Shown: positions 47,017-55,030, counted from the first letter of the stretch. The stretch: 64,000 nt of DNA from Paenibacillus sp. MAHUQ-63 (GCF_028765165.1 NZ_JARADB010000001.1:806001-870000); one strand, 5' to 3'. Program-made: numbers and translations. Notes: generated from the sequence alone by a model not told the origin.

Positions 47017-47583
47017 TTATAGCGTTTTGTCGCCTGGCTTCCAGTTCGCCGGGCAAAGACCGCCTGCTTGCAGAGCTTGCAGCACGCGCAGCGTTTCGTC
47101 GACGGAGCGGCCTACGTTCATATCGGTCACAACCTGGTAGCGCAGCACGCCGTCCGGATCGATGATGAACAAGCCGCGGTGAGCCGCGCCGGTTGCATCG
47201 TCCAGCACACCGTAAGCGCGGGCCGTTTCTTTGGAGAAGTCGCTGACGAGCGGGAACTTCACAGGACCGATGCCGTTCTGGTCGCGCGGCGTTTGTGTCC
47301 ACGCTCTGTGCGTGTACACGCTGTCGACGGAAGCTCCGACGATTTCGCAATCCAAATCAAGGAACTCCTCATAGTGATCGCTGAACGCTGTAATTTCAGT
47401 CGGACATACGAACGTGAAATCGAATGGCCAGAAGAAGAGCACAAGCCATTTGCCTCTATAATCCTCGAGGGAAATTTTCTCTTCCAAGGTCTCCATGTTT
47501 TTCGTGGACAGCAGGGAAAAATCAGGGGCTGGCAGCCCTATTTTCGCAAATGATGGTACAGATTGAACGGTTGATTGTGTCAT
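47017..47583 (-). CDS. Typical 2-Cys peroxiredoxin
   Basis: 188 residues, cytoplasmic. Peroxidatic Cys in FTFVCPTEI (about 60) and resolving Cys in GLCPANW (about 177), so a full 2-Cys AhpC/Prx1-type enzyme that reduces hydrogen peroxide and organic peroxides. The catalytic Arg lies in the SVDSVYTHRAW region or further on. Last gene of the operon, behind a thioredoxin reductase-like and a glutaredoxin-like gene, which would recycle it. Two PerR boxes head the operon. Confidence 0.94.
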   Translation of the reverse strand: MTQSTVQSVPSFAKIGLPAPDFSLLSTKNMETLEEKISLEDYRGKWLVLFFWPFDFTFVCPTEITAFSDHYEEFLDLDCEIVGASVDSVYTHRAWTQTPRDQNGIGPVKFPLVSDFSKETARAYGVLDDATGAAHRGLFIIDPDGVLRYQVVTDMNVGRSVDETLRVLQALQAGGLCPANWKPGDKTL

Positions 47584-47627
47584 GATGGTCTCCTCCTGAT
47601 GTATGTTTGGTTGGTCAACGTGTTAAA

Positions 47628-47867
47628 TTAAGCTGTAACTTCGGCCAAAGCTTTCTTCAGCTTCGTGACGTTCAGTCCCAGAATTTTGTGTTCGCCAATC
47701 ACCGTTACCGGCAAAGACATGAGGCCCATGTCGTGCAGCTCTTGGCCGTACTGATCGTTCAAGTCGATGTTTCTTTCTTCATACGCCACTTGCTGATCGG
47801 TTAAGTATTTTTTCAACTGCTGGCAATAAGGGCAATTCGTGCTGGAATAAACGATAACATTAGACAT
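47628..47867 (-). CDS. Glutaredoxin/NrdH-like small redox protein
   Basis: 79 residues with the redox motif CPYC near residue 12 (SSTNCPYCQQLKKYL), a thioredoxin-fold with SLPVTVIGEHKILG (the cis-Pro is in LPVTV), and no Cys elsewhere. Bacillales often lack glutathione, so it is more likely a NrdH-redoxin or bacilliredoxin-like reducer, fitting its place between the reductase and the peroxiredoxin. The ATG at 47867 follows AAGGAGAGATGATCG. Confidence 0.92.
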   Translation of the reverse strand: MSNVIVYSSTNCPYCQQLKKYLTDQQVAYEERNIDLNDQYGQELHDMGLMSLPVTVIGEHKILGLNVTKLKKALAEVTA

Positions 47868-47896
47868 CGATCATCTCTCCTTAGAATAGGTTGAAA

Positions 47897-48820
47897 TTAT
47901 TTGTATTGAGGGATCATTTGAGCCCTTTTATTAATAAATTTGTCGACGGCCATTGCCGCGATCGCTCCATCGGCTGCAGCAACGACGGCTTGTTTCACAG
48001 GGGTGCGTCTTACTTCTCCGGCTCCGAATACGCCAGGAACCGATGATTGCATGGAAGCATCCAGAATCATAAAGCCATCCTCATCAAGCGGCACTTGATC
48101 CTGCAGGAAGTCCGTGCCCGGTTTACTGCCAGACAAGAAAACGAAAAGGCCATCGACCTTAAGCACTTCCTCGCTGCCGGCGCCTGTCCGAATTCGCAGT
48201 CCCTCCACCTGATTGTCGCCCAGCACTTCAAGCGGCTTGGCTTTGTAAAACATTTCCGTTCCCGGCAGCTCCGGCATATGGTGAACACCTTGCAGCTCCG
48301 GACGCGGCACGACGAAATATATTTTATCCGTGAATTTGCTAAGGGCTTGCGCCTCTTCCAACGCTTCTTCCGAATCGCCGATAACGGCTACCGTCTTGCC
48401 TTCGAAGAAGGCTCCGTCACACGTTGCGCATGTACTTACCCCGCGTCCGAGCAAATTTTCTTCGCCTGGCAGCATCCGGTTCCGTCCTTTGGAGCCTGTT
48501 GCAACGATGACCGATTTGCCTTCATAAATCCCGTCAGCGGTGAAAATGACCTTCGTTTCATCCTCCACATCGACAGCTGTTATCGTCGTCTGAATAAACT
48601 CCGCCCCGAAGCCTTTCGCCTGCTCACGCATCGTATCGAGCAAATCCTTACCCGACATCTCGCCCGGTACACCCGGATAGTTAGCAATTTTGTGTGTGAT
48701 AGCGAGCGCCCCATTGTTCGGCGATTTGTCGATCACAAGTGTTTTCAAGTTTCCTCTTGCTGTATAAATGGCTGCGGAAGCACCTGCTGGTCCGGCTCCA
48801 ATAATAATGACATCGTACAT
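47897..48820 (-). CDS. trxB: Thioredoxin reductase-like FAD/NAD(P) oxidoreductase
   Basis: 307 residues from the ATG at 48820, with AAAGGGTGCAGCCT before it; a longer frame to 48841 lacks a site. Two dinucleotide folds: GAGPAGASAAIYTARG at the N-terminus and VIGDSEEALEEAQ in the middle; redox motif CATCDGAFF (about 135). The disulphide would transfer electrons to the glutaredoxin-like protein downstream and so to the peroxiredoxin. Could be a second, peroxide-inducible TrxB or a bacillithiol-related reductase. First gene of the PerR-controlled operon. Confidence 0.88.
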   Translation of the reverse strand: MYDVIIIGAGPAGASAAIYTARGNLKTLVIDKSPNNGALAITHKIANYPGVPGEMSGKDLLDTMREQAKGFGAEFIQTTITAVDVEDETKVIFTADGIYEGKSVIVATGSKGRNRMLPGEENLLGRGVSTCATCDGAFFEGKTVAVIGDSEEALEEAQALSKFTDKIYFVVPRPELQGVHHMPELPGTEMFYKAKPLEVLGDNQVEGLRIRTGAGSEEVLKVDGLFVFLSGSKPGTDFLQDQVPLDEDGFMILDASMQSSVPGVFGAGEVRRTPVKQAVVAAADGAIAAMAVDKFINKRAQMIPQYK

Positions 48821-48875
48821 AGGCTGCACCCTTTCATCCATATCAACTGCTTGTCCACTGATAATCCATATCAGT

Positions 48876-48890
48876 TAATAATGATTATAA
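48876..48890. promoter_or_regulatory. PerR box, one mismatch
   Basis: TAATAATGATTATAA matches the PerR consensus TTATAATnATTATAA at all positions but one. It lies 56 bp upstream of the reductase start. Confidence 0.75.
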
Positions 48891-48919
48891 ATAAGGGGTG
48901 GGCTGAAGTCAATACTTTT

Positions 48920-48934
48920 TTATAATTATTATAA
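48920..48934. promoter_or_regulatory. PerR box, perfect
   Basis: TTATAATTATTATAA is an exact match to the PerR 7-1-7 consensus, 30 bp beyond the first box and 100 bp before the reductase start. Peroxide-dependent derepression of the operon is expected. Confidence 0.88.
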
Positions 48935-48957
48935 ATAAGGAGAGGGAGGAAGAGTAC

Positions 48958-49075
48958 AACGACATGAAAATATCCTCATTAGCGACAAGAAAATCCCGAC
49001 ATCGTAAAAAAAGGATACTATTCACGACAAGAAAATGCCGATAATCAAGAAAATCGGATTATTACGACATGAAAA
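48958..49075 (+). repeat. Four short direct repeats CGACAWGAAAAT at the edge of the AT-rich region
   Basis: CGACATGAAAATATCC (near 48960), CGACAAGAAAATCCCG (48984), CGACAAGAAAATGCCG (49025) and CGACATGAAAATCAC (49059) share a 12-bp core, spaced roughly 24, 41 and 34 bp. They lie just before the first TniQ-like gene. Multiple spaced transposase-binding repeats are usual at Tn7-like ends, but the terminal dinucleotides and the opposite end were not found, so this is a suggestion. Confidence 0.5.
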
Positions 49076-49161
49076 TCACAATAATAGAGAAAACGCATGT
49101 ATAAAAAAGGCTCTCGGCTGGAAATAAATATATCCAGAACTCATTTTAGGGGGCTAATTAT

Positions 49162-49746
49162 ATGGGGAGAAACATTATCTGGCGCAATGAATGGAAAAGA
49201 CCCTACGAATCAATTTGGTCATTAATTGAGAACATAAAAATTTCCAATTGGATCAATGGTAGTGAACTGTCGCAATACATTAATAATAATACAACTAGTA
49301 GAATGCGTAGTCTAAGAAATGTAAATAAGCTGTCTGACGATGCACTTAATAAGCTAAAAGAACTCACAGATATCGATTTCTTCGAGATTAAAACAACTAT
49401 GTTAAAACTCTCCAAACTTGAAAGATACAATCCGCTGCATTACTTTCATACACACTTATGCTACTGTGAAAAATGCATCCAGTACAACTACCATAGTTAC
49501 TTACATCAATATAAGCAAATAGATGTTTGTCCTTTTCATTTAACCGAGCTTCAAACTAAATGTGATTTTTGCGGTAAAGACATTTATTTCTTCAATATTG
49601 CGAAAGATATCCCTTTCACCTGTAAATGCGGTAATCAACTATATCAAACATTTGATGAATCAGTATGGAAAAATTGGTCTAAATTTAAACCAATACTTGA
49701 GATATCAATCATGCATGATAATTACAATCTTGCAGAAGGCTTGTAG
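49162..49746 (+). CDS. TniQ-like zinc-finger protein (paralogue 1)
   Basis: 194 residues. N-terminal WRNEWKRPYESIWSLIENIK matches the opening of TniQ/TnsD proteins (W...ESPWS). Zinc-finger-like cysteines follow: C102-x2-C105, H111, C123 and H126, C134-x2-C137, C154-x-C156. Much shorter than TnsD, so only the N-terminal targeting domain is present. The ATG at 49162 follows TTAGGGGGC. No transposase core genes are near. One of three paralogues (with 50007 and 52957). In known systems TniQ links target recognition to the TnsC ATPase. Confidence 0.68.
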   Translation: MGRNIIWRNEWKRPYESIWSLIENIKISNWINGSELSQYINNNTTSRMRSLRNVNKLSDDALNKLKELTDIDFFEIKTTMLKLSKLERYNPLHYFHTHLCYCEKCIQYNYHSYLHQYKQIDVCPFHLTELQTKCDFCGKDIYFFNIAKDIPFTCKCGNQLYQTFDESVWKNWSKFKPILEISIMHDNYNLAEGL

Positions 49747-50006
49747 CAACGATTGATATTTATTATTTGAATATAATACAGTCAATAGACATCCAAGAGG
49801 TATGTTGGTGCGTCCTATAGTCGGTGCATAATAAAAATAAATCAAAAAAAGAAGAAGAGCCTAAGGCAATTCTTCTACATGTATAGTTTTATTATCTCTC
49901 AGTAAAAGCAATCTCCTGTTTCCCAACACCGTTACAAATAGTCATGGAGCGTAAATGATTCAGTGAAGTACAAAATTAACTTTAAAATTAAATTCGGGAT
50001 GATATT

Positions 50007-50726
50007 ATGCATAAGGAAATTACCTGGAGAAATGACTGGATATCAGAATATGAATCACCATTAAGCGTCTATGATAAATTTTGTTATGCCAATGTAATAT
50101 CACATAGTGAATTTTTCAAAAATTTTAGTTGCCCACATAATAATAGCATCTCCTTTTTACTAATAAGAGGACTAGATCATAATAAAATTGAAAACATGAT
50201 TTCATATCCATTGCAGTCTCAATTTCATAATGTAAAAAATAATTTATCTGAGGATTTTATAAGTTATGCCAATCATGCAGATGATTTTTATAATAAAAAT
50301 CTTTACTACTGCAATTCTTGTTCTTTAACTGGTTACCACAGTTTATTTTTTCAATTCAAGTTTATTAATGAATGTCCCTTTCATCAGGAATCACTGAAAA
50401 ACAATTGTAGAGTGTGTGATCAACCTTTAACTTACGCATTTTATAAGAGTCCCTTAATTTCACAGTGCTGTACCAATTGTAATGAACCTATTTTGTTGCA
50501 CCAACCTTCGTTTCCAAACTATAAATCTTATACTAAGAACGATATTAGATCAAAAGATCTACTCGACCTTCTTAATATGTACGGCGAACATAAACAAATT
50601 CTGAAGGGTACTGTATTTCAAAACATTAAAAATATATCTATGAAGCAAGACTTGAACTTCGTGCTCTATTGTATTAATGAGAGATTCAACGATCGTCATA
50701 ATAACGTAAACGATCAGACTCCCTAA
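50007..50726 (+). CDS. TniQ-like zinc-finger protein (paralogue 2)
   Basis: 239 residues. WRNDWISEYESPLSVYDKF at the N-terminus, then YCNSCSLTGYHSLFFQF, ECPFHQESLKNNCRVC and QCCTNCNEPI, the same order of cysteine pairs and His as paralogue 1. Overlaps the next, convergent gene by four bases. The ATG at 50007 is preceded by a weak site (GGGATGATATT). The 260-bp gap to paralogue 1 has no other gene. AT-rich codon use differs sharply from the left part of the window. Confidence 0.65.
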   Translation: MHKEITWRNDWISEYESPLSVYDKFCYANVISHSEFFKNFSCPHNNSISFLLIRGLDHNKIENMISYPLQSQFHNVKNNLSEDFISYANHADDFYNKNLYYCNSCSLTGYHSLFFQFKFINECPFHQESLKNNCRVCDQPLTYAFYKSPLISQCCTNCNEPILLHQPSFPNYKSYTKNDIRSKDLLDLLNMYGEHKQILKGTVFQNIKNISMKQDLNFVLYCINERFNDRHNNVNDQTP

Positions 50727-51544
50727 TTTCGTCTCCTACTTAATTCCGATAACTTATTTAATCTTTGATTGAACCAGTACTTGCAGCGTTCTTCTTTATC
50801 TAAATCCATTAGAACAAACTGTTGTTCGACATTAACAACTCTTCGAAATCGCTTTATTTCAGTCATATTCAAAAATCCTTGTGCAGCATATTCCTCTAAT
50901 TTCTCAAATCTAACTTTCGTTGATTGTATGAGAACATCTTTCCCTAATAACTCTAAGACATCCTTCGGACAATACAGATTTTTACTTTTCAACGTGACAG
51001 TGCCAAACATTGATTTTATCTTAAAATTATCCTCTTGCTTGAGTAACCCCCTCAAACTATTTAATAGAGACTCCCATTCTTTTTCCAGAATTTCTTTTAA
51101 GACCATTTTTTCCTTCCATAGAAGCACCTTCTCATTAACGCTCAATTCGTTAAGTGACAAATTATATTCTTGTGCTCTGTTAAAACCTAAATTTATTAAT
51201 TTTGTAGGAATAAAATAAACCCTATCTTCTCGGTCTGCTTTGTTAGCTCTGAGTAAACATTGCTTCTCTTCATCCGTTAAACATACTCCCTTTACATTAG
51301 ATAACAGAGGTAAGATTCCCAAATCAAATAAATATTCATTTAATATCGAATGATTGTACTCATATCGATTTATACTTCGAAACTTCCCGACAATCCCGTA
51401 TTCCTTCCATACTTCTCGGGTAACTCCTTTAAAACATAGATCTTCTCTAATAAAATCCTTTATTAACTTAATTTCTTCTGAAATACGTTTAAGCCTACTA
51501 TATTCCCCAGTTTCTAAAAACTTATCGAAATTTGATAGACTCAT
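50723..51544 (-). CDS. Protein of unknown function coupled to a TetR-like gene
   Basis: 273 residues, cytoplasmic, no recognised domain. Rich in Leu, Lys and Glu with likely helices throughout, including KEYGIVGKFRSINRYEYNHS and a late RFEKLEEYAAQGFLNMTEIK. Its ATG overlaps the tetR stop (ATGA), so the two are co-translated and it is likely regulated by, or partnered with, that protein. Sits between two TniQ-like genes on the opposite strand. Function cannot be inferred. Confidence 0.55.
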   Translation of the reverse strand: MSLSNFDKFLETGEYSRLKRISEEIKLIKDFIREDLCFKGVTREVWKEYGIVGKFRSINRYEYNHSILNEYLFDLGILPLLSNVKGVCLTDEEKQCLLRANKADREDRVYFIPTKLINLGFNRAQEYNLSLNELSVNEKVLLWKEKMVLKEILEKEWESLLNSLRGLLKQEDNFKIKSMFGTVTLKSKNLYCPKDVLELLGKDVLIQSTKVRFEKLEEYAAQGFLNMTEIKRFRRVVNVEQQFVLMDLDKEERCKYWFNQRLNKLSELSRRRN

Positions 51545-52143
51545 AAAATCCCTCTTGCAGTCAATGAATTATCAGTTGATTTATAATCTAATGCCTTTAA
51601 TACAAGGCTTGTTGTTTCACTAGTAATAATGTCGCTACTAATGATTTTAGTGTTAGTTTGGAACTCTTGCTTGTACATAAAAGTTGAACTAATAACGAAC
51701 GCTAATGTTAGTTCTAAGGAGCCGAATTGAAAGCATCCCCTAGTTTTTCCTGAGTCCAGCACATCTCTAAATTCTTTCCAAATTGATGAAATGTAAAAGT
51801 CAACTAAATCACCACGATTTGAAGGAAACATTATTTCTGACTGAAGGATTGATAGAATTTCAGGATCCTTTTCTCGTAAATGAACAACATCATTAATAAT
51901 TTGCTTCATCCATACGACCGGGTCATCATGAAGCTCCTTTTTCCAGATAATTTTGTTTAGAGGTAGAAATGTTTGTAATACCGCGGACATCAAACCATCT
52001 TTTCCTTTAAATTGATAAACGACAAGTTTGTTACGTATTCCGGCTTCATGAATAATTTCTATAAGGTTGGTTTTCTCAAAGCCTTTCCTTGCAAAAACAC
52101 TCTTTGCTGCCTCAAGTAATTGCATTTTCGTACTATTATTCAT
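51541..52143 (-). CDS. TetR-family transcriptional regulator
   Basis: About 200 residues. N-terminal HTH at about 5-50: KMQLLEAAKSVFARKGFEKT and IIHEAGIRNKLVVYQF with KGKDGLMSAVL, the TetR signature. C-terminal ligand domain is unremarkable. The ATG at 52143 is preferred; an upstream TTG at 52155 sits directly on the Shine-Dalgarno bases (AGGAG). Overlaps the unknown gene at 50723-51544. Probably regulates itself and that gene. Confidence 0.8.
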   Translation of the reverse strand: MNNSTKMQLLEAAKSVFARKGFEKTNLIEIIHEAGIRNKLVVYQFKGKDGLMSAVLQTFLPLNKIIWKKELHDDPVVWMKQIINDVVHLREKDPEILSILQSEIMFPSNRGDLVDFYISSIWKEFRDVLDSGKTRGCFQFGSLELTLAFVISSTFMYKQEFQTNTKIISSDIITSETTSLVLKALDYKSTDNSLTARGIL

Positions 52144-52295
52144 AACCTTATTCAACTCCTATACTTAATAAACCTTAATTCACTTACTGCTTACCAGTCT
52201 AACCACGAATTTAATTTGTAATCATATATGAATACAAATTGTGTTATATTTTTATGTGCTTTATTACTTCTATACTATTTTATAGAGGTGATTTA

Positions 52296-52496
52296 ATGAG
52301 TGACGATGATTTTATTATTACTCCAAAAGAAGATAAATCTGTTACTATCACCATAAGAGTAGATAGAGCATTACAGGAGCAGTTCGACCACCTTTCGAAA
52401 ATAAGCAATCGATCTAGAAACGAATTAATAAACTTAGCACTTGAATATGCTATGAAAAACGCAAAATTCATTAAAGGGACAAGCGAAAAAAGATGA
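52296..52496 (+). CDS. Ribbon-helix-helix small DNA-binding protein
   Basis: 66 residues from the ATG at 52296 after AGAGGTGATTTA; an open frame begins earlier (52239) but lacks a site. VTITIRVDRALQEQF and SRNELINLALEYAM match the Arc/CopG RHH fold, so probably a dimeric repressor or a CopG-type antitoxin. No toxin-like partner is next to it; the neighbouring unit starts after a strong terminator. Confidence 0.8.
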   Translation: MSDDDFIITPKEDKSVTITIRVDRALQEQFDHLSKISNRSRNELINLALEYAMKNAKFIKGTSEKR

Positions 52497-52530
52497 CAAC
52501 ACCTACCATGGTTGTTGTCATCTTTTTTTG
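52486..52530 (+). terminator. Strong terminator after the RHH gene
   Basis: GATGACAAC pairs with GTTGTCATC (or GTTGTTGTC) and runs into seven T residues; A tract on the other arm makes it bidirectional. Confidence 0.9.
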
Positions 52531-52618
52531 ATTACTATTTGTGTTCAAAAATGAATCTTCCTTGAATATATTGGCAATACATACTAGTATAGCCCTGTAT
52601 CTCTAAGGAGGGATTTCT

Positions 52619-52951
52619 ACGTATTTTCCAAACAATATCGACTCATTAGCAATTGTAACAGTTGAAGGAATCATTTTTAAAGAAAAAAGATACACTTGCA
52701 CTCTGGCTATATCCGAGCAATGGTTTTCACTAAATAGCCCTTATTATATGGTGAAAATTCCGGTTATTTACTCAGAAGAGCAGCATGCGCTATGCATCAT
52801 TTTAGATACTGGAGAGCTGATAAAGACACAAGTTCTTTCAGACACAAAGAAATTACCCCAACTAGATTTAGATGAGTATTATCGAAAATTAAATCAATTA
52901 AAGTTGGAACATAATAATCGAAAACATATTTTAATTAAAAGAAGGAAGTGA
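52619..52951 (+). CDS. Mu-C-like orphan domain protein, possibly a transposase remnant, with no canonical start
   Basis: 111 codons open from 52619 to 52951. The strand-rich core (FKEKRYTCTLAISEQWFS, then MVKIPVIYSEEQHALCIILD) and a charged helix at the end resemble the C-terminal barrel of TnsB/TniA/MuA integrases; no DDE catalytic part. The Shine-Dalgarno AAGGAGGG at 52605-52612 is exactly six bases before an ACG codon (52619), where an ATG would be expected; the first ATG in frame is at 52748. Hence either a lost start codon, an unusual start, or a shortened product. Downstream gene starts right after. Confidence 0.4.
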   Translation, partial: TYFPNNIDSLAIVTVEGIIFKEKRYTCTLAISEQWFSLNSPYYMVKIPVIYSEEQHALCIILDTGELIKTQVLSDTKKLPQLDLDEYYRKLNQLKLEHNNRKHILIKRRK

Positions 52952-52956
52952 CACAA

Positions 52957-53610
52957 TTGGGCACTCTTACATGGAATGCGTCTTGGGTTAATCCTTTTGA
53001 ATCCGGATGGTCAATTCTTGAGAAAATTAAATACGCAAACGTCATTAATACTCGAGATTTGCTACACGAATTTGAATTTGATCTCGAAAATCTCATTCAT
53101 GTAATTGGATTCGACTTCTTGGAACAGTCAAAACAAAACTTGACCAGACTTACTGGAATGTTTTCAAAAATAACTTACATTAACTATCTAATAAGATCCG
53201 ACCTTACTTATTGCGAGGAATGTTTGAGTATGGGACACCACAGCCTTTTTCACCAATTCAGTTTATTGCATCAATGTCCATTCCATTTATGTGATTTAAG
53301 GAACGCTTGTAGCAAGTGTGGTCGAAAAATCACCTTTAATTTTGTTAATTTTCAAACTTTCGAGGGCTTTACATGTAAATGTTCTGAATTAATCACTGAT
53401 TTGAATTTCAAATCATTATCAGAATGGCAACTCCACGTACCAATAAAAGATGAGTTATTGATAAAGTGGCTAGAAATTGACATCACAACAGCATCATACT
53501 TGTTTAAAAATGACTTTTTTTATTTTCCACAACTAATAAAAGAACCAGGAGCAATGGAGTTCATACTGCAATATTACGATTTCAAACGGACTCCCTTAGT
53601 TAACAGTTAA
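52957..53610 (+). CDS. TniQ-like zinc-finger protein (paralogue 3)
   Basis: 217 residues from the TTG at 52957, nine bases after GAAGGAA (52941-52947); the GTG at 52948 overlaps that site. WNASWVNPFESGWSILEKIK at the N-terminus, then YCEECLSMGHHSLFHQF, QCPFHLCDLRNACSKCG and FTCKCSELI, the same layout as the other two paralogues. Follows the Mu-C-like frame by five bases, so the two are in one operon. Ends before a bidirectional terminator. Confidence 0.66.
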   Translation: MGTLTWNASWVNPFESGWSILEKIKYANVINTRDLLHEFEFDLENLIHVIGFDFLEQSKQNLTRLTGMFSKITYINYLIRSDLTYCEECLSMGHHSLFHQFSLLHQCPFHLCDLRNACSKCGRKITFNFVNFQTFEGFTCKCSELITDLNFKSLSEWQLHVPIKDELLIKWLEIDITTASYLFKNDFFYFPQLIKEPGAMEFILQYYDFKRTPLVNS

Positions 53611-53641
53611 GAACTGACCTCTCGACATCCCCCTGACTGAC

Positions 53642-53682
53642 AACAAAAGAGCATATCACGCGGCGATCTGCTCTTTTGTTGT
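53642..53682. terminator. Bidirectional terminator overlapping the next gene's stop
   Basis: AACAAAAGAGCA pairs with TGCTCTTTTGTT; the stop of the membrane-anchored protein (53656) falls inside the loop. Confidence 0.85.
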
Positions 53683-54051
53683 TATGCTATCGTGTCCCGT
53701 TAGTTCAAACCACTCTTCCTCGTGGGACGAGTTAATGCCATAATATAAGTAAGTAAATTTCATTCTCTTAAGCCATTCACTCACCAAATAACCGGACATA
53801 GCAATTTTTTCTACATGAGACTCTAGTTGTGGGTATGAACTAATCTCTGAATTCGATAATAACGGAAACTCCATAGCTGTTCCACTTGCAAGAGGTGCGT
53901 AAAATTCAACCCAAACTATATTGGTCCAACGATCAGTTTTGTATCTCATGTCACCTTCAATATTGTTATAATTCCATCGGAAACTTGCAAACACATTTAG
54001 CAAAACAATAATAGTAGTAAGCGTAAACAACATTACCTTTCTTTTGTCCAA
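53656..54051 (-). CDS. Small exported or anchored protein of unknown function
   Basis: 131 residues from a TTG start at 54051 with AGGAGGAGAATA before it. One hydrophobic N-terminal segment (about 7-25, VMLFTLTTIIVLLNVFASF) as signal or anchor; the rest is hydrophilic, with WNYNNIEGDMRYKTDRW and a late HEEEWFELTG. No family recognised. Lies alone, convergent with paralogue 3. Confidence 0.55.
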   Translation of the reverse strand: MDKRKVMLFTLTTIIVLLNVFASFRWNYNNIEGDMRYKTDRWTNIVWVEFYAPLASGTAMEFPLLSNSEISSYPQLESHVEKIAMSGYLVSEWLKRMKFTYLYYGINSSHEEEWFELTGHDSITTKEQIAA

Positions 54052-54213
54052 TATTCTCCTCCTACCTCACTCAGGTCAGTCTTGGTCAGTCTTCCTGGTA
54101 TTTAACTATCGTTACCCGTTAACGTAATGATAAGTTCTAATTTGTTGCTTATTAGAGGTATTTATAAGATAATTTATTTGTAATTCACAGAGCTTTTCTA
54201 AGGAGAGGATTTC

Positions 54214-54243
54214 ATGCAAAATCCTAATACGTTCTTCCGTTAG
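54214..54243 (+). CDS. Tiny leader-like open frame, nine codons
   Basis: TAAGGAGAGGATTTC precedes ATG at 54214 and the frame reads MQNPNTFFR then TAG. Excellent ribosome-binding site, 55 bases upstream of the next gene. Could be an upstream leader peptide or a chance match. Confidence 0.3.
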   Translation: MQNPNTFFR

Positions 54244-54298
54244 TTGCGATGGTGTCATGGTGCAAACCATAATCTAGCCCCACGCAACGGGGAAGAAA

Positions 54299-54568
54299 AT
54301 GTTTGATAACGAAGAAATCAAGGCTTGGGAATGCGAAATTGCAAGTAGAAAAATTTTTATCAAGAAAAAAAGCTATAAGGACCCTAGAGTTCAGAAACTA
54401 AAAGAAGTTCGAAAAGGTATCAAGGCCGTTCACTACGATAAAGAAATAAAATCCTGTCGTAAAGATCACTACAGGATTTACAGAAACAAAATAACTCAAT
54501 TAGTACGTTCAGAGAAATTCGATATGATTGTCGGCTATAAGAGAACAAGCGGATGGCTAACATGGTAA
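54299..54568 (+). CDS. Small basic protein of unknown function
   Basis: 89 residues, Lys/Arg-rich throughout (IKKKSYKDPRVQKLKEVRKG, then HYRIYRNKITQLVRSEKFD), no membrane segment, ending WLTW. The ATG at 54299 follows GGGGAAGAAA. A strong terminator comes 17 bases after the stop. Charge suggests nucleic-acid binding, but no known fold was recognised. Confidence 0.5.
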   Translation: MFDNEEIKAWECEIASRKIFIKKKSYKDPRVQKLKEVRKGIKAVHYDKEIKSCRKDHYRIYRNKITQLVRSEKFDMIVGYKRTSGWLTW

Positions 54569-54584
54569 CATTTATGTAACAACG

Positions 54585-54614
54585 AACCCGGCGTGAATGC
54601 CGGGTTTTCTTTTG
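54585..54614 (+). terminator. Terminator after the small basic protein
   Basis: AACCCGGC and GCCGGGTT arms followed by TTCTTTTG. Confidence 0.88.
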
Positions 54615-54767
54615 ATTTATTTGAAGTTAATTGAGCTATCGTTCCCCGTCCCTCGGTTTTAAGGGTTTATCTCACATATACTCACTCGTTCGCAGAATTC
54701 CATTACCTTAAATCAAGTGAATTTTAGGATAGAGAACAGGTAGACCGGTTGAGGGGGCGGGCAAGGC

Positions 54768-55030
54768 ATGCGGAAACAGAGGACTATTAGGAAATATTCC
54801 CCAATTAGTTTCTTCTGCACACATACTCCACAAATCCCTTGGCGTTCACCCTCCCATAACTCAACGGGTCATTGCCCTTACAATCCTTCGTTATACTTGT
54901 CCAAGGTGTGGAGACCGATCGCGTTTAGCGGATGGGTCTTAGCCCTTAAGAGGAACGAACTCGGTTCTCCGTGCTTTCTTTGTATGAAATTCCGTGAACG
55001 AGTCAATATACGTGATATATCTTCAGAACT
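54768..55030 (+). pseudogene. Zinc-ribbon protein remnant with a frameshift, adjoining the IS110 element
   Basis: In one frame, from near 54769, a protein-like sequence ends ILRYTCPRCGDRSRLADGS then a stop at 54940; in the next frame, starting a few codons later, LALKRNELGSPCFLCMKFRE continues with a second Cys pair. Together they form a CPRC...CFLC zinc ribbon broken by a frame change. The 3' end runs into the IS110 transposase. The continuous 96-codon frame from 54768 mixes sense and nonsense and is not taken as a gene. No family assigned. Confidence 0.4.

Noticed and set aside
49162..53610. Complete Tn7-like or CRISPR-associated transposon
   Set aside because: No TnsA, TnsB or TnsC gene, no cas gene and only one candidate end are visible.
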